DNA of 38,348 nucleotides from an uncultured Blautia sp. (GTDB lineage: Bacteria; Bacillota; Clostridia; Lachnospirales; Lachnospiraceae): assembly GCF_934424005.1 (NCBI RefSeq), contig NZ_CAKRXI010000030.1, positions 1-38,348 on the forward strand, given 5' to 3'. Below are positions 9,003 to 18,475 of the stretch, in pieces. A model generated the notes under the pieces. That model did not search any database, was not told where the DNA came from, and saw only the letters and a program-made list of their open reading frames with translations. Every line of letters begins with the position of its first letter. Positions within the stretch are counted from its first letter, which is position 1. The translations under genes were made by a program, and so were the position numbers.

Positions 9003-9063
9003 AAAAAAACAGCGTTCTTGTTGCACGCTTGCTCATTATATCCCGTAAAAATGCAGCTGTCAA
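9003..9063 (-). promoter_or_regulatory. Consensus promoter of the str operon, with a start-proximal stem
   Basis: TTGACA (9058-9063), 17 bases, TATAAT (9035-9040) is a perfect sigma-A promoter on the minus strand. The expected transcript starts near 9028, directly on a small stem AGCGT/ACGCT (9011-9015 with 9025-9029) followed by seven T. A stem that close to the start point is unlikely to terminate transcription and may protect the RNA 5' end. Confidence 0.85.
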
Positions 9064-9107
9064 GGCATTTTACAGGATTTTTTCGTTATTTTACGAAATT
9101 CTTATTA

Positions 9108-9136
9108 TTGCATTTTAAGATATCTCTGCTTATAAT
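9108..9136 (+). promoter_or_regulatory. Candidate promoter for the membrane protein/hydrolase pair
   Basis: TTGCAT (9108-9113), 17 bases, TATAAT (9131-9136) on the plus strand, ending about 58 bases before the gene at 9195. The -35 box is weak. A second TATAAT (9172-9177) lies too close to the ribosome-binding site to be preferred. Confidence 0.45.
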
Positions 9137-9194
9137 AAAAAAAAGTAATTTTCACTTTATTTGTTTACATTTATAATATAGGAAAGGATTATTT

Positions 9195-9524
9195 ATGAAA
9201 AGCAAAATCACCCCACCTGTTATCCTGCTCATCATTACCGGGATCTTCTTTATTGCCGGTATCTTTTTCATGGAAATCCAGGCCAGACAACAAATTCAGG
9301 ATACAAGTCAAAGCCTTGATACTTTTATTTCCCAGGTAAAAGACAAACAGCAGGCACTGAACGATGCACAAGCTTCTTTTGCATCTTCTCTCAAAGAAAA
9401 AAAAGATCTTCTGAATTACCGCCAGCAAAAAGCTTCCGGTCGGCAGGCTGCTGTTCAGGAGCATCGCGATACTCAGGAATCATCTGAAACTGCCACCTCT
9501 GTTTTCAGTCAGGATCACAGCTGA
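9195..9524 (+). CDS. Small single-pass membrane protein with a coiled coil (unknown function)
   Basis: I do not recognise this 109-aa protein. A short basic N-terminus (MKSKITPP) is followed by one hydrophobic segment (residues about 8-26, VILLIITGIFFIAGIFF). The rest is hydrophilic and rich in Gln, Ser, Asp and Lys, with a likely coiled coil (about 28-90), so it is probably anchored in the membrane with the coil outside. The Shine-Dalgarno is AGGAAAGG. It lies 67 bases upstream of the serine hydrolase gene, which has a similar membrane anchor and coil, so the two may work together at the cell surface. Confidence 0.65.
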   Translation: MKSKITPPVILLIITGIFFIAGIFFMEIQARQQIQDTSQSLDTFISQVKDKQQALNDAQASFASSLKEKKDLLNYRQQKASGRQAAVQEHRDTQESSETATSVFSQDHS

Positions 9525-9591
9525 TTCCAGAGATATTTTATAAAACATTTATTAATAGAAAGAACTCTTACATACAGAAAGGATTTATATA

Positions 9592-10662
9592 ATGAAAAAT
9601 AGCAAGCAGAAAAAGCCATTTCTTCTTTATACTATCATCATCCTCCTCGCGCTTGCCATTCTCGCACTTGGCGGCCTGACACTCTACTCTTTTCAGGACC
9701 TTGCTTCTCTCCGTTCAAAAGTCGCTGAGCTTCAGAATACAGTACAGGAAATTTCTGACACATCAGCTGAACTGATCAGTCAGGCAAAGGAACTAGGTAA
9801 TCTGAACGATCAACTGGAATCCTCAAATGCTTCTGAAACAGCTTCCTCCGTTGATTCTTCGCAGGATGTACAGGAAGAAGGGACTATTTCTCCTTCCCAT
9901 TCTTCTGAGTCTTCCACTGACGAAAGTCTGAACAGTCTTCTCTCTCAGATTGAACCACTCCTTCCTCAGAACAATGGCACCTGGTCCGTATATGTATGCA
10001 ACCTTATGAAAAATACAGAAGGTGTGATCGATGATCAGCCCATGCAGGCTGCCAGTCTGATCAAACTTTTTATTATGGGTACTGTTTACGAAAATTATGA
10101 ATCTCTCTCTGAAACTTATGGTGCTGATACACTGAACAGTTATCTGAATCCAATGATTACCGTAAGTGATAACGATGCGGCAAATAAACTTGTAAATATG
10201 CTTGGTGACGGCGATGATGAAGCCGGTATGCATGCTGTGAATGCATTTTGTGCTTCTCATGGATACTCCAGTACTTCAATGGGGCGTCTCCTTCTCCAGA
10301 GTAACGAATACGGTGATAATTATACTTCCGTCAGTGATTGCGGTCATTTTCTGAAGGAAATCTATCAGAGCAATGCCGGCACTGCCGAATCCACTCTTGC
10401 ACATACGGATGCGATGTATTCTCTTCTCAAAATGCAGGAGCGCAGAAATAAAATTCCTGCCAATCTTCCAGATGGAGTAAAGGTTGCCAACAAAACCGGA
10501 GAGTTGGATGATGTCGAGAATGATGCCGGAATCATTTATAATACCGCCAAAAACATCGATCTGGTTGTCTGCTTCATGTCGCAGGATCTCACCGACAGCA
10601 GTGAAGCACAGGCAGTAATCGCACAGGATTCTCGTCTGATCTATGGTTATTACAACGAATGA
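9592..10662 (+). CDS. Membrane-anchored class A beta-lactamase-like serine hydrolase
   Basis: This 356-aa protein has an N-terminal membrane anchor (residues about 10-33), a coiled coil (about 35-75), a Ser/Glu-rich linker (about 78-112) and a beta-lactamase/penicillin-binding fold. The catalytic SxxK is S155-L-I-K158, the second motif is S192-D-N194, and the third is K301-T-G303. The class A Glu166 motif is not clear, so it is more likely a peptidoglycan-related hydrolase or transpeptidase-like enzyme than an antibiotic-degrading one. The domain lies outside the membrane. It ends at the terminator shared with the kinase operon. Substrate is unknown. Confidence 0.8.
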   Translation: MKNSKQKKPFLLYTIIILLALAILALGGLTLYSFQDLASLRSKVAELQNTVQEISDTSAELISQAKELGNLNDQLESSNASETASSVDSSQDVQEEGTISPSHSSESSTDESLNSLLSQIEPLLPQNNGTWSVYVCNLMKNTEGVIDDQPMQAASLIKLFIMGTVYENYESLSETYGADTLNSYLNPMITVSDNDAANKLVNMLGDGDDEAGMHAVNAFCASHGYSSTSMGRLLLQSNEYGDNYTSVSDCGHFLKEIYQSNAGTAESTLAHTDAMYSLLKMQERRNKIPANLPDGVKVANKTGELDDVENDAGIIYNTAKNIDLVVCFMSQDLTDSSEAQAVIAQDSRLIYGYYNE

Positions 10663-10677
10663 TCATTTTTTTACATC

Positions 10678-10718
10678 AAAAAACCTGTCATTCCGAATTT
10701 TCGGTCTGACAGGTTTTT
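10678..10718. terminator. Bidirectional terminator between the hydrolase and the kinase operon
   Basis: AAAAACCTGTCA (10679-10690) pairs with TGACAGGTTTTT (10707-10718), with an inner CCGA/TCGG stem. Both strands have T-runs, so it serves the plus-strand hydrolase gene and the minus-strand 409-aa gene, whose stop codon it touches. Confidence 0.85.
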
Positions 10719-10719
10719 C

Positions 10720-11949
10720 TTATTCTTCCTGCTTATCTTCCTCATATGACATTTCCCAGATATCCGCAAAAACAGCAAGCGGACAATCTGTCAAAAGACA
10801 CATCAGCAAAAAACATTCATATGGATTTACTATGTAGATCTCACTCATTCCGCATTTCTTAAGAATTTCCTGAATCTCCTCAAGAAAATGATGATAACGA
10901 TTATACGGATCATCATCCTGCATCTCCTGTGAAATGATAAAGAACTCCAATGTGATCAGATCAAAGCGCTCCACTGGAAATTTATGATTCAATATGCTGT
11001 TGATTCTCTGTCTGCTGAATCGCTTCTGACTGAAATGTTTCGCCAGAATAGAGGCCGACATCTTTTTAAGATTTCCCATTTTATTTACAGGAATTCCACT
11101 GCAGATAACTTTTTCCACATCTGAATCCGTAATATCTGAAATATTCCACACCTTATTGCGGGATTTTTCCACCTCATCCCCCTGATACATCTTCGCGATG
11201 ATTTCTTTTGCATGTGTAAGGAGACGGACAAATTCCTGATAGGCCTGACTTTTCTCAGACATCGGGTCATCTGCTCCAACTTTCACATACGCCAGATAGC
11301 GAAGCAGTTTATCCTCTGTATCAAGACAGATTTTTCCCGAATAAACCTGTGGAGCATCTGTATAACTCTCATCTGGTTTCAGCTCTTCATAACGTTTCTT
11401 AAGTTCTTCCGCCTTATGATAACCAAGCTGCTGCGAATAGCAGTACCAGTAGATTACCTCATCCGGATTATGGAAATCAAAATCCTGTTCCCGCAAAACC
11501 CTTGTCAGAAAATCGGATACATCTTCTGCACTCATGCGCAATCCAAAACCCAGTAAAAAAACAGTTTCTCTTTTTACCGAAGCCTGTGTCAGCCAGTTAT
11601 TTACCAACGATGTCAGTTTTGTCGAAGTCGGATTCATAGATTTCGGTGTACAAGTCTCATGAAATGATTCGATCACAATATCTCTGTAAATATCCTGTGT
11701 GACTTCGTTATAAGGTTCTTCCAATCCTGCACGTTCATAAATATAACGTTTCAGATGATCCCCAAAAGACACGAGTTCCATTTCTTTATATAAATAATGA
11801 AAAATAACATCTGCATCCTCATCCTCAAAGCCATCCAGACTGACAACCTGACGAAATCTCTGTGCAGCTTTTCTCGTAAATTCAAAGTCTTTTACAGAAT
11901 CAAATGCCACTGTCTGCTCAAAATCAAGATCCTGCATTCTGTTTTTCAT
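10720..11949 (-). CDS. Unrecognised 409-aa helical protein linked to kinase and phosphatase
   Basis: I do not recognise a named family. The protein is predicted mostly alpha-helical and soluble, with no signal peptide or membrane segment. Readable landmarks are FHYLYKEMELVSFGDHLKRY (about 49-68), the segment ETVFLLGFGLRMSAEDVSDF (about 128-147) and VIYWYCYSQQLGYHKAEELK. Its start overlaps the PP2C stop (TAATG), so the two are translationally coupled. Being third in an operon with a Ser/Thr kinase and its phosphatase, it may be their substrate or effector. That is inference from position. The stop lies inside the bidirectional terminator region. Confidence 0.7.
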   Translation of the reverse strand: MKNRMQDLDFEQTVAFDSVKDFEFTRKAAQRFRQVVSLDGFEDEDADVIFHYLYKEMELVSFGDHLKRYIYERAGLEEPYNEVTQDIYRDIVIESFHETCTPKSMNPTSTKLTSLVNNWLTQASVKRETVFLLGFGLRMSAEDVSDFLTRVLREQDFDFHNPDEVIYWYCYSQQLGYHKAEELKKRYEELKPDESYTDAPQVYSGKICLDTEDKLLRYLAYVKVGADDPMSEKSQAYQEFVRLLTHAKEIIAKMYQGDEVEKSRNKVWNISDITDSDVEKVICSGIPVNKMGNLKKMSASILAKHFSQKRFSRQRINSILNHKFPVERFDLITLEFFIISQEMQDDDPYNRYHHFLEEIQEILKKCGMSEIYIVNPYECFLLMCLLTDCPLAVFADIWEMSYEEDKQEE

Positions 11950-12773
11950 TATATATCACCCTCATTCTGCCTGTGAAACCAATTTAACACTCGTCTGAAC
12001 ATATTGCGTGGCTGCTCCATGATCTCACATAAAACAACTGTAATATTATCTCTTCCACCCTTTTTCAGAGCTCTGTCCACGAGAATCTCTACTGTTTTTA
12101 CCACTGGAATATCTCTGCTGAGTATATCCGCGATTTCTCCGTCTGAAAGCATGTCTGTGATTCCATCAGAACAAAGCAGGAAGCGATCCCCTATTTTAAT
12201 TTCATGCCTGCTGATCGATGGTTCCAGCTGCAGATTTTCTTCTTCCATCCCAAGATACTGTGTTAAGGGTGCCTTTCCAAACAAACTGCGCCCCAGGACA
12301 TGGTCTTGTGAAATCTGATAAAATTTCTCTCTGTCTGATTTATAGATCCGACTATCTCCGAGATTACAGCTGTAAACAGCATCTTCTGCAAAGGCAAGTA
12401 ATGCTGCCGTCGTCCCCATGCTGTTGATCTTATTTGACCTGCCGTAATCGCAGATAGCCTGATTCATACTTTCACAGATTTCATTCAGGAATTCTTCCGG
12501 ATCATTCCGTATTCCATCTTTTGCAGTTTTAAAATGTTCGCCACAGGCTTCTGCCGCAAGAAAAGCAGCCATCTCGCCACAGCTCTCACCTCCCATGCCA
12601 TCAAAAACAGCAAGCAGCGGATATTCCGATTGTTTCATATATCCGCTTCGAATATGGCTCATTCCCTGATTCTGAGCCTCCAGACTATCACCGCAGCACC
12701 AGAAATTATCTTCATTATTATTGCGGATTTTTCCTATATGGCATGTATATGCATATTCAATCTGATAGGCCAT
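11949..12773 (-). CDS. PP2C-family Ser/Thr protein phosphatase
   Basis: This 274-aa metal-dependent phosphatase would reverse the kinase encoded just upstream. PP2C motifs are readable in order: the N-terminal GKIRNNNEDNFW, the metal-binding AVFDGMGGESCGEMA (about 55-68), NSMGTTAALLAF, CNLGDSRIY, and the C-terminal LLCSDGITDML and GGRDNITVVL. The key aspartates (FDGMGG, CSDG, GRDN) are present. There is no membrane segment, so it acts in the cytoplasm. It starts 13 bases after the kinase stop and is coupled to the 409-aa gene. Confidence 0.95.
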   Translation of the reverse strand: MAYQIEYAYTCHIGKIRNNNEDNFWCCGDSLEAQNQGMSHIRSGYMKQSEYPLLAVFDGMGGESCGEMAAFLAAEACGEHFKTAKDGIRNDPEEFLNEICESMNQAICDYGRSNKINSMGTTAALLAFAEDAVYSCNLGDSRIYKSDREKFYQISQDHVLGRSLFGKAPLTQYLGMEEENLQLEPSISRHEIKIGDRFLLCSDGITDMLSDGEIADILSRDIPVVKTVEILVDRALKKGGRDNITVVLCEIMEQPRNMFRRVLNWFHRQNEGDI

Positions 12774-12786
12774 ATTCCGTCCTTTC

Positions 12787-14553
12787 TTATGATGCTGAAT
12801 TTTCTGAACTGCTGTCTGAAGAAAGATTCAGTTCATTCTTATATTCCTCTGCACGATTCAGATACTTTTCGCCTCTGCTGACGTATTCATCACTATTTGT
12901 CTCATTGTCATGACAACGGTTATTTTCATCAATCCATCGGACAAGCTTTCCATCATCATAATAATAACGGTCTATTTTCTGCTGTCCTTCTTTTATATCT
13001 CCGGATGTACTGCTGTCTGACCAAATATATGCAAAAAACAGTTCATTCTTCCAGTAATAGTATTCTTCATACTGATTATCCTTCGAAAGGGATGGATAAA
13101 TAAGAATCTTCCTTACCTGCCAGCTGCCATCATCCAGCTGTTTCAGGTAGCTGATCTTTCCATCCTCTTCTGAACCGATCCAGCTGTAATCATTCAGATT
13201 ATCACTGATCTCTGTTGCCTGTGTCTGTATTTTTTCCAGTGTCTCCTGCAGCTGCTTACTTTCTGCAGTCTGAACAGTTTCCGTTACAGACTGTTTCAAA
13301 CGCTGCAGTTCCGCATTTTCCCTCAAAAGCCAGATAAATACACCCACGATCACACAGACTGCAGCAAACATGATAATAACCGCAGCAACCAGTGGCTCAA
13401 ATTTCTTTTTTGCTCTCTTTTTGGCTTTTTTTGCTGATAGCGGTCTTTCCTGATTGTTTTTGCGTACAATCACTGTCCCTTCTGTCTCTGCTTTCATTTG
13501 GGACTGCTGGACTGCCTGTTTCCGGACTTTCTGTGGTGCTCTTTGCTGAGGTTTGTGCTGCACCTTCTGTGGATTTGTTTTCCCCGGTGCATGTTCAAGC
13601 TCCTGTGTTTTACGGACATGCTCTGTTTTTGCAGATGAGCTTCCTGCTTTTACTTTCTCCAATGCTTCATGAAATTCCTCTGCATTGGCATAACGCTCTT
13701 CCCGGTCAAACGCACATGCTTTAAGAATCACCTCCGCAAACGTATCGCCTGCTTCTGCCGGTCTAGGAAGTTTCTCCCCGGCCATACGTTTGTTCAAAGC
13801 ATTTTCTTTATCTCTGTATGTAATCAGCTGCTTTTCCAGACTGATAAACGGAAGCCTGTTGTGATTCCGAAGTTTGTATAAAACAATTCCAAGCGAATAA
13901 ATGTCTACTCTCGAATCATAAGCTTCACCTTTATACATTTCCGGAGCCATATAAGAATAGGTACCCTTCTTTGAAAGTCCACTCATAGTGCGTTCCAGTT
14001 CACGGGCAATACCAAAGTCTCCAAGTTTAAATTCTCCAAACCTGGATACAAAAATATTTTCAGGTTTGATGTCTCTGTGAATAATATTCTGACATTGACA
14101 ATATTCCAATGCTTTACACAGATCAATACCAAGGCGGATCACATCATCTTCCGAAAGTGCGCGTCCTGCACAATATTCCATAAAGCTGGTCAGATATTCC
14201 ATCCGGATATAAATATCCCATCCAATATCATCCAGATATTCTACTACTTTATAATCCTCAACAGAAACTACGTGAGAATTTCCTCTGAAATATTCCATGG
14301 TACTGACTTCCTGAATACATTCATCAACAAGTCCCTGAAAATATTCCTTCACTGACTGTTCATTCGGACTTTCAGAACGAACGCTGCTTAATTCCCCGGG
14401 ATTTGAGGGAATCGTGATAACTTTAATCGCAGAATAAAAAGTCGTTCCCTGCTCACTTCGACAGGCTTTATAAACTTTACCGAAAGATCCTTCTCCAATC
14501 TTTTCTGTAATCTTCCATTCCGGCCATACAGAAACCGGCAGTTGCTTATCCAT
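12787..14553 (-). CDS. Transmembrane Ser/Thr protein kinase
   Basis: This is a 588-aa Hanks-type kinase. The kinase domain (about 12-290) has the glycine loop GEGSFG (20-25), the ATP lysine K44 in AIKVI, H159-R-D161 of the catalytic loop with N166, D179-F-G181, and the activation segment ending MAPEMY. A Lys/Gln-rich juxtamembrane linker (about 290-384) follows, one transmembrane helix (385-410), a coiled coil (about 411-450) and an extracellular region with a Trp/Tyr-rich beta domain. PASTA repeats, usual in PrkC, are absent, so the signal it senses must differ. It heads the kinase-PP2C-409-aa operon, with a promoter at 14625-14653. Confidence 0.93.
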   Translation of the reverse strand: MDKQLPVSVWPEWKITEKIGEGSFGKVYKACRSEQGTTFYSAIKVITIPSNPGELSSVRSESPNEQSVKEYFQGLVDECIQEVSTMEYFRGNSHVVSVEDYKVVEYLDDIGWDIYIRMEYLTSFMEYCAGRALSEDDVIRLGIDLCKALEYCQCQNIIHRDIKPENIFVSRFGEFKLGDFGIARELERTMSGLSKKGTYSYMAPEMYKGEAYDSRVDIYSLGIVLYKLRNHNRLPFISLEKQLITYRDKENALNKRMAGEKLPRPAEAGDTFAEVILKACAFDREERYANAEEFHEALEKVKAGSSSAKTEHVRKTQELEHAPGKTNPQKVQHKPQQRAPQKVRKQAVQQSQMKAETEGTVIVRKNNQERPLSAKKAKKRAKKKFEPLVAAVIIMFAAVCVIVGVFIWLLRENAELQRLKQSVTETVQTAESKQLQETLEKIQTQATEISDNLNDYSWIGSEEDGKISYLKQLDDGSWQVRKILIYPSLSKDNQYEEYYYWKNELFFAYIWSDSSTSGDIKEGQQKIDRYYYDDGKLVRWIDENNRCHDNETNSDEYVSRGEKYLNRAEEYKNELNLSSDSSSENSAS

Positions 14554-14624
14554 CTTCCCCCTCCTTTCCCAGTAATTTCCTAAATTTCAGAGTTTTTTAT
14601 TTATTTCAAATATTAATTAGTTTC

Positions 14625-14653
14625 ATTATAGCATGCAAATAAATCCATGTCTG
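14625..14653 (-). promoter_or_regulatory. Promoter of the kinase-phosphatase operon
   Basis: On the minus strand CAGACA (14648-14653) and an extended TGC-TATAAT (-10 at 14625-14630) are 17 bases apart. It lies between the rpoC terminator and the kinase start, so the operon is expressed independently of rpoBC. Confidence 0.7.
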
Positions 14654-14705
14654 TAATTTTCGATATTCTTCCAGTTTTTTTCATACAATATTCATTTTTT
14701 TCCAT

Positions 14706-14741
14706 ATAAAAATCCCCCGACCACAAAAATGGTCAGGGGAT
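14706..14741 (-). terminator. rpoC terminator
   Basis: ATCCCCTGACCA and TGGTCGGGGGAT (minus-strand sense) form a 12-bp stem with one T-G pair around a six-base loop, followed by TTTTTATA. It is the end of the rplJ-rplL-rpoB-rpoC transcript. Confidence 0.9.
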
Positions 14742-14760
14742 ATCTGTAGACAATAACTAA

Positions 14761-17700
14761 TTATTCTTCTGTATCGTCAATATTTTCTTCTGCATTGATG
14801 ATTTCATCGTCTGCAGTATCAGCAGTTTCTTCCAGTGTGATTGTTTCTTCATCTTCCGGAAGGCTTTCTGCAGTTTCTTCATCCACTGTCAGTGTCTCTT
14901 CCGGCATACCGGTATCCAGCTGGATGTCTCTGTAACGTTTCAGACCTGTACCTGCAGGAATCAGTTTACCAATGATAACGTTTTCCTTCAGACCAACCAG
15001 GTGGTCAACCTTACCTTTGATTGCAGCTTCTGTCAGGACTTTTGTTGTTTCCTGGAAGGATGCCGCTGACAGGAAGGAATCTGTTGCCAGAGAAGCTTTG
15101 GTAATACCAAGCATTACCTGCTTGCCTTCTGCCGGTTTCTTTCCTTCTTTCTCAAGGTTTTCATTAACTTCCTCAAATTCAAGAACATCTACAAGTGTTC
15201 CCGGAAGGAATTCTGTATCTCCATTGTCTTCGATACGAATCTTCTTCAGCATCTGACGAACCAGAACCTCAATATGCTTATCACTGATTTCTACACCCTG
15301 GAGACGATATACTCTCTGAACTTCACGGATCATGTAATCCTGAACAGCACGAACACCTTTGATTCTCAGGATATCATGTGGATTTACACTACCTTCTGTA
15401 AGTTCATCACCAGCTTCAAGGACCTGTCCGTCTGCGATCTTGATACGAGATCCATAAGGGATCAGATATGTCTTGGAATCTCCGTTCTCCGGATTTGTCA
15501 CAATGATCTCACGTTTTTTCTTTGTGTCGTTGATGACAGCAACACCAGGAATTTCTGTGATAATAGCAAGACCTTTCGGTTTTCTTGCCTCAAAAAGCTC
15601 CTCAACTCGAGGAAGACCCTGTGTGATATCTCCACCGGCTACACCACCACTATGGAATGTACGCATGGTCAGCTGTGTACCAGGCTCACCGATAGACTGC
15701 GCTGCGATAATACCAACAGCCTCACCAACCTGAACAGCTTCACCAGTTGCCATGTTTGCACCATAACATTTTGCGCAGACACCAACCTTACACTTACAGG
15801 TCAGAATTGTACGGATCTTGACTTCTTCGATCGGTCCACCAGTTTTGCTTACACCTTCACTCATGATACGTGCAGCACGTCTCGGTGTGATCATATGGTT
15901 TGCCTTAACAAGAACTTCACCATCTTTATTTGTGATAGTCTCACAAGCAAAACGACCTGTGATGCGTTCCTGAAGGTTTTCGATTTCTTCTTTTCCATCC
16001 ATGAAGCCTTTGACATACATACCAGAGATTTCCGGTCTGTTTTCGCAGCAGTCTGTCTCACGAACGATCAGTTCCTGAGATACATCAACCATTCGTCTGG
16101 TCAGGTAACCAGAATCGGCTGTACGAAGCGCTGTATCGGACATACCTTTACGAGCACCATGTGCAGACATGAAGTATTCCAGTACTTCAAGACCTTCACG
16201 GAAGTTTGACTTGATAGGAAGCTCGATCGTATGACCAGTTGTATCGGCCATCAGACCACGCATACCTGCAAGCTGTTTGATCTGTTTATCAGAACCACGG
16301 GCACCGGAGTCAGCCATCATGAAGATGTTGTTATATTTATCAAGACCATCCAGAAGTGCTTTTGTAAGCTCATCATCAGTCTTCTTCCATGTTTCAACAA
16401 CTTCTTTGTAACGCTCTTCTTCAGTAATAAGACCACGCTTGTAGTTCTTTGTGATTTTGTCTACGATATTCTGTGCATTCTGGATCATCTCAGGTTTCTG
16501 AGGTGGCACAGTCATATCAGAAATGGATACTGTCATCGCTGCACGTGTAGAGTACTTGTAACCTGTAGCCTTGATAGCATCAAGAACTTCTGCTGTCTTG
16601 GTAGCTCCGTGTGTATTAATAACTTTTTCCAGAATTTTCTTCAGCTGTTTCTTACCAACCAGGAAATCAACTTCCAGAAGAAGTTCATTACCCGGAATGC
16701 TTCTGTCTACGAATCCAAGATCCTGAGGAAGGATTTCATTAAACAGGAAACGTCCAAGTGTAGACTCTACAATACCAGTCATTTCTGTTCCATCAGGCAT
16801 TGTCTTTGTGATACGAACCTTAATTCTGGACTGAAGAGTAATAACCTTATTTTCATAAGCAAGAATTGCTTCATTAACGCTCTTGAAGAACTTACCTTCT
16901 CCCGGATTTCCAGGTCTCTCCTGTGTCAGGTAGTAGATACCAAGGACCATATCCTGTGAAGGAACGGCTACCGGTCCACCATCTGAAGGTTTCAGAAGGT
17001 TGTTCGGTGAGAGCAGAAGGAAACGGCACTCTGCCTGAGCTTCCTGAGAAAGTGGAAGATGAACAGCCATCTGGTCACCATCGAAGTCAGCGTTGAACGC
17101 AGTACAAACAAGTGGATGAAGCTTGATAGCTTTACCTTCTACAAGAATCGGCTCAAACGCCTGGATACCCAGACGATGCAGTGTAGGTGCACGGTTCAGC
17201 ATAACCGGATGCTCTTTGATAACATCTTCGAGAACGTCCCAGACTTCCGGCTGAAGTTTTTCAACCATCTTCTTAGCATTCTTGATGTTATGAGAAGTTC
17301 CGTTTGCAACCAGTTCTTTCATTACGAAAGGTTTGAACAGTTCGATTGCCATTTCTTTCGGAAGACCACACTGATAGATTTTCAGTTCCGGTCCAACGAC
17401 GATAACGGAACGTCCGGAGTAGTCAACTCGTTTACCGAGCAGGTTCTGACGGAAACGTCCGGATTTACCTTTCAGCATGTCGGAAAGGGATTTCAGGGCT
17501 CTGTTTCCAGGGCCTGTTACCGGACGGCCACGACGGCCGTTATCAATCAGAGCATCTACAGCTTCCTGAAGCATACGTTTCTCATTACGGACGATAATGT
17601 CCGGTGCACCCAGCTCCAGAAGACGTTTCAGACGATTGTTACGGTTGATAATTCTTCTGTACAGATCATTCAGGTCAGATGTTGCAAAACGTCCACCATC

Positions 17701-18459
17701 CAGCTGTACCATAGGACGCAGATCCGGTGGAATAACCGGGATTGCAGTCATGATCATCCACTCAGGACGGTTTCCTGATTCGCGGAAAGACTCTACAACT
17801 TCCAGTCTCTTGATGATTCTGGCACGTTTCTGTCCGGTTGCATCAACAAGTTCAGCTTTCAGTTCAGCAGCATCTTTTTCAAGATCAATTGCTTTGAGCA
17901 GTTCCATAATGGATTCTGCTCCCATACCTACACGGAAATTATATCCATATGCTTCACGAGCATCCTGATACTCTTTCTCTGTAAGTACCTGCTTGTACTG
18001 AAGTCCGGAATCAGCCGGATCCAGCACGATATAGTTAGCAAAGTATAAAACTTTTTCCAATGTTCTCGGCGACAGATCAAGGATCAGTCCCATACGGGAC
18101 GGAATACCCTTGAAATACCAGATATGGGATACTGGAGCAGCAAGCTCGATATGTCCCATACGTTCTCTTCTGACAGATGCTTTTGTAACTTCTACACCGC
18201 ATCGGTCGCAGACAACACCTTTATAACGGATTTTTTTATATTTACCACAATGGCACTCCCAGTCCTTACTTGGCCCGAAAATTCTTTCACAGAAAAGTCC
18301 GTCCTTCTCCGGTTTCAGAGTACGGTAGTTGATGGTTTCCGGTTTCGTTACCTCACCTCTGGACCACTCTCTGATCTTCTCAGGGGACGCCAGTCCGATC
18401 TTGATGGCATCGAAAGTCATTGGCTGATATGTTTCATTTGCTGTGGTTGATTCTGCCAT
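14761..18459 (-). CDS. rpoC: DNA-directed RNA polymerase subunit beta'
   Basis: The 1232-aa beta' subunit forms half of the polymerase active centre. Near the N-terminus the zinc-binding motif [20 protein letters not shown] is intact. The catalytic magnesium site is [12 protein letters not shown], and the second zinc motif is [13 protein letters not shown]. The C-terminal tail is Glu/Asp/Thr-rich. The frame is open 31 codons further upstream, over the rpoB end, but the family start is [20 protein letters not shown] at 18459, preceded by AAAGGGG. It lies 16 bases after rpoB. Confidence 0.98.
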   Translation of the reverse strand: MAESTTANETYQPMTFDAIKIGLASPEKIREWSRGEVTKPETINYRTLKPEKDGLFCERIFGPSKDWECHCGKYKKIRYKGVVCDRCGVEVTKASVRRERMGHIELAAPVSHIWYFKGIPSRMGLILDLSPRTLEKVLYFANYIVLDPADSGLQYKQVLTEKEYQDAREAYGYNFRVGMGAESIMELLKAIDLEKDAAELKAELVDATGQKRARIIKRLEVVESFRESGNRPEWMIMTAIPVIPPDLRPMVQLDGGRFATSDLNDLYRRIINRNNRLKRLLELGAPDIIVRNEKRMLQEAVDALIDNGRRGRPVTGPGNRALKSLSDMLKGKSGRFRQNLLGKRVDYSGRSVIVVGPELKIYQCGLPKEMAIELFKPFVMKELVANGTSHNIKNAKKMVEKLQPEVWDVLEDVIKEHPVMLNRAPTLHRLGIQAFEPILVEGKAIKLHPLVCTAFNADFDGDQMAVHLPLSQEAQAECRFLLLSPNNLLKPSDGGPVAVPSQDMVLGIYYLTQERPGNPGEGKFFKSVNEAILAYENKVITLQSRIKVRITKTMPDGTEMTGIVESTLGRFLFNEILPQDLGFVDRSIPGNELLLEVDFLVGKKQLKKILEKVINTHGATKTAEVLDAIKATGYKYSTRAAMTVSISDMTVPPQKPEMIQNAQNIVDKITKNYKRGLITEEERYKEVVETWKKTDDELTKALLDGLDKYNNIFMMADSGARGSDKQIKQLAGMRGLMADTTGHTIELPIKSNFREGLEVLEYFMSAHGARKGMSDTALRTADSGYLTRRMVDVSQELIVRETDCCENRPEISGMYVKGFMDGKEEIENLQERITGRFACETITNKDGEVLVKANHMITPRRAARIMSEGVSKTGGPIEEVKIRTILTCKCKVGVCAKCYGANMATGEAVQVGEAVGIIAAQSIGEPGTQLTMRTFHSGGVAGGDITQGLPRVEELFEARKPKGLAIITEIPGVAVINDTKKKREIIVTNPENGDSKTYLIPYGSRIKIADGQVLEAGDELTEGSVNPHDILRIKGVRAVQDYMIREVQRVYRLQGVEISDKHIEVLVRQMLKKIRIEDNGDTEFLPGTLVDVLEFEEVNENLEKEGKKPAEGKQVMLGITKASLATDSFLSAASFQETTKVLTEAAIKGKVDHLVGLKENVIIGKLIPAGTGLKRYRDIQLDTGMPEETLTVDEETAESLPEDEETITLEETADTADDEIINAEENIDDTEE

Positions 18460-18475
18460 GTATTCTTTCCCCTTT

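Noticed and set aside
9003..9029. Stem plus T-run as an attenuator of the str operon
   Set aside because: It lies at the very transcript start given by the consensus promoter, too early to terminate a message.
15274..17778. Several long open frames opposite rpoC
   Set aside because: Antisense shadows of an intact conserved gene, without Shine-Dalgarno or recognisable domains.
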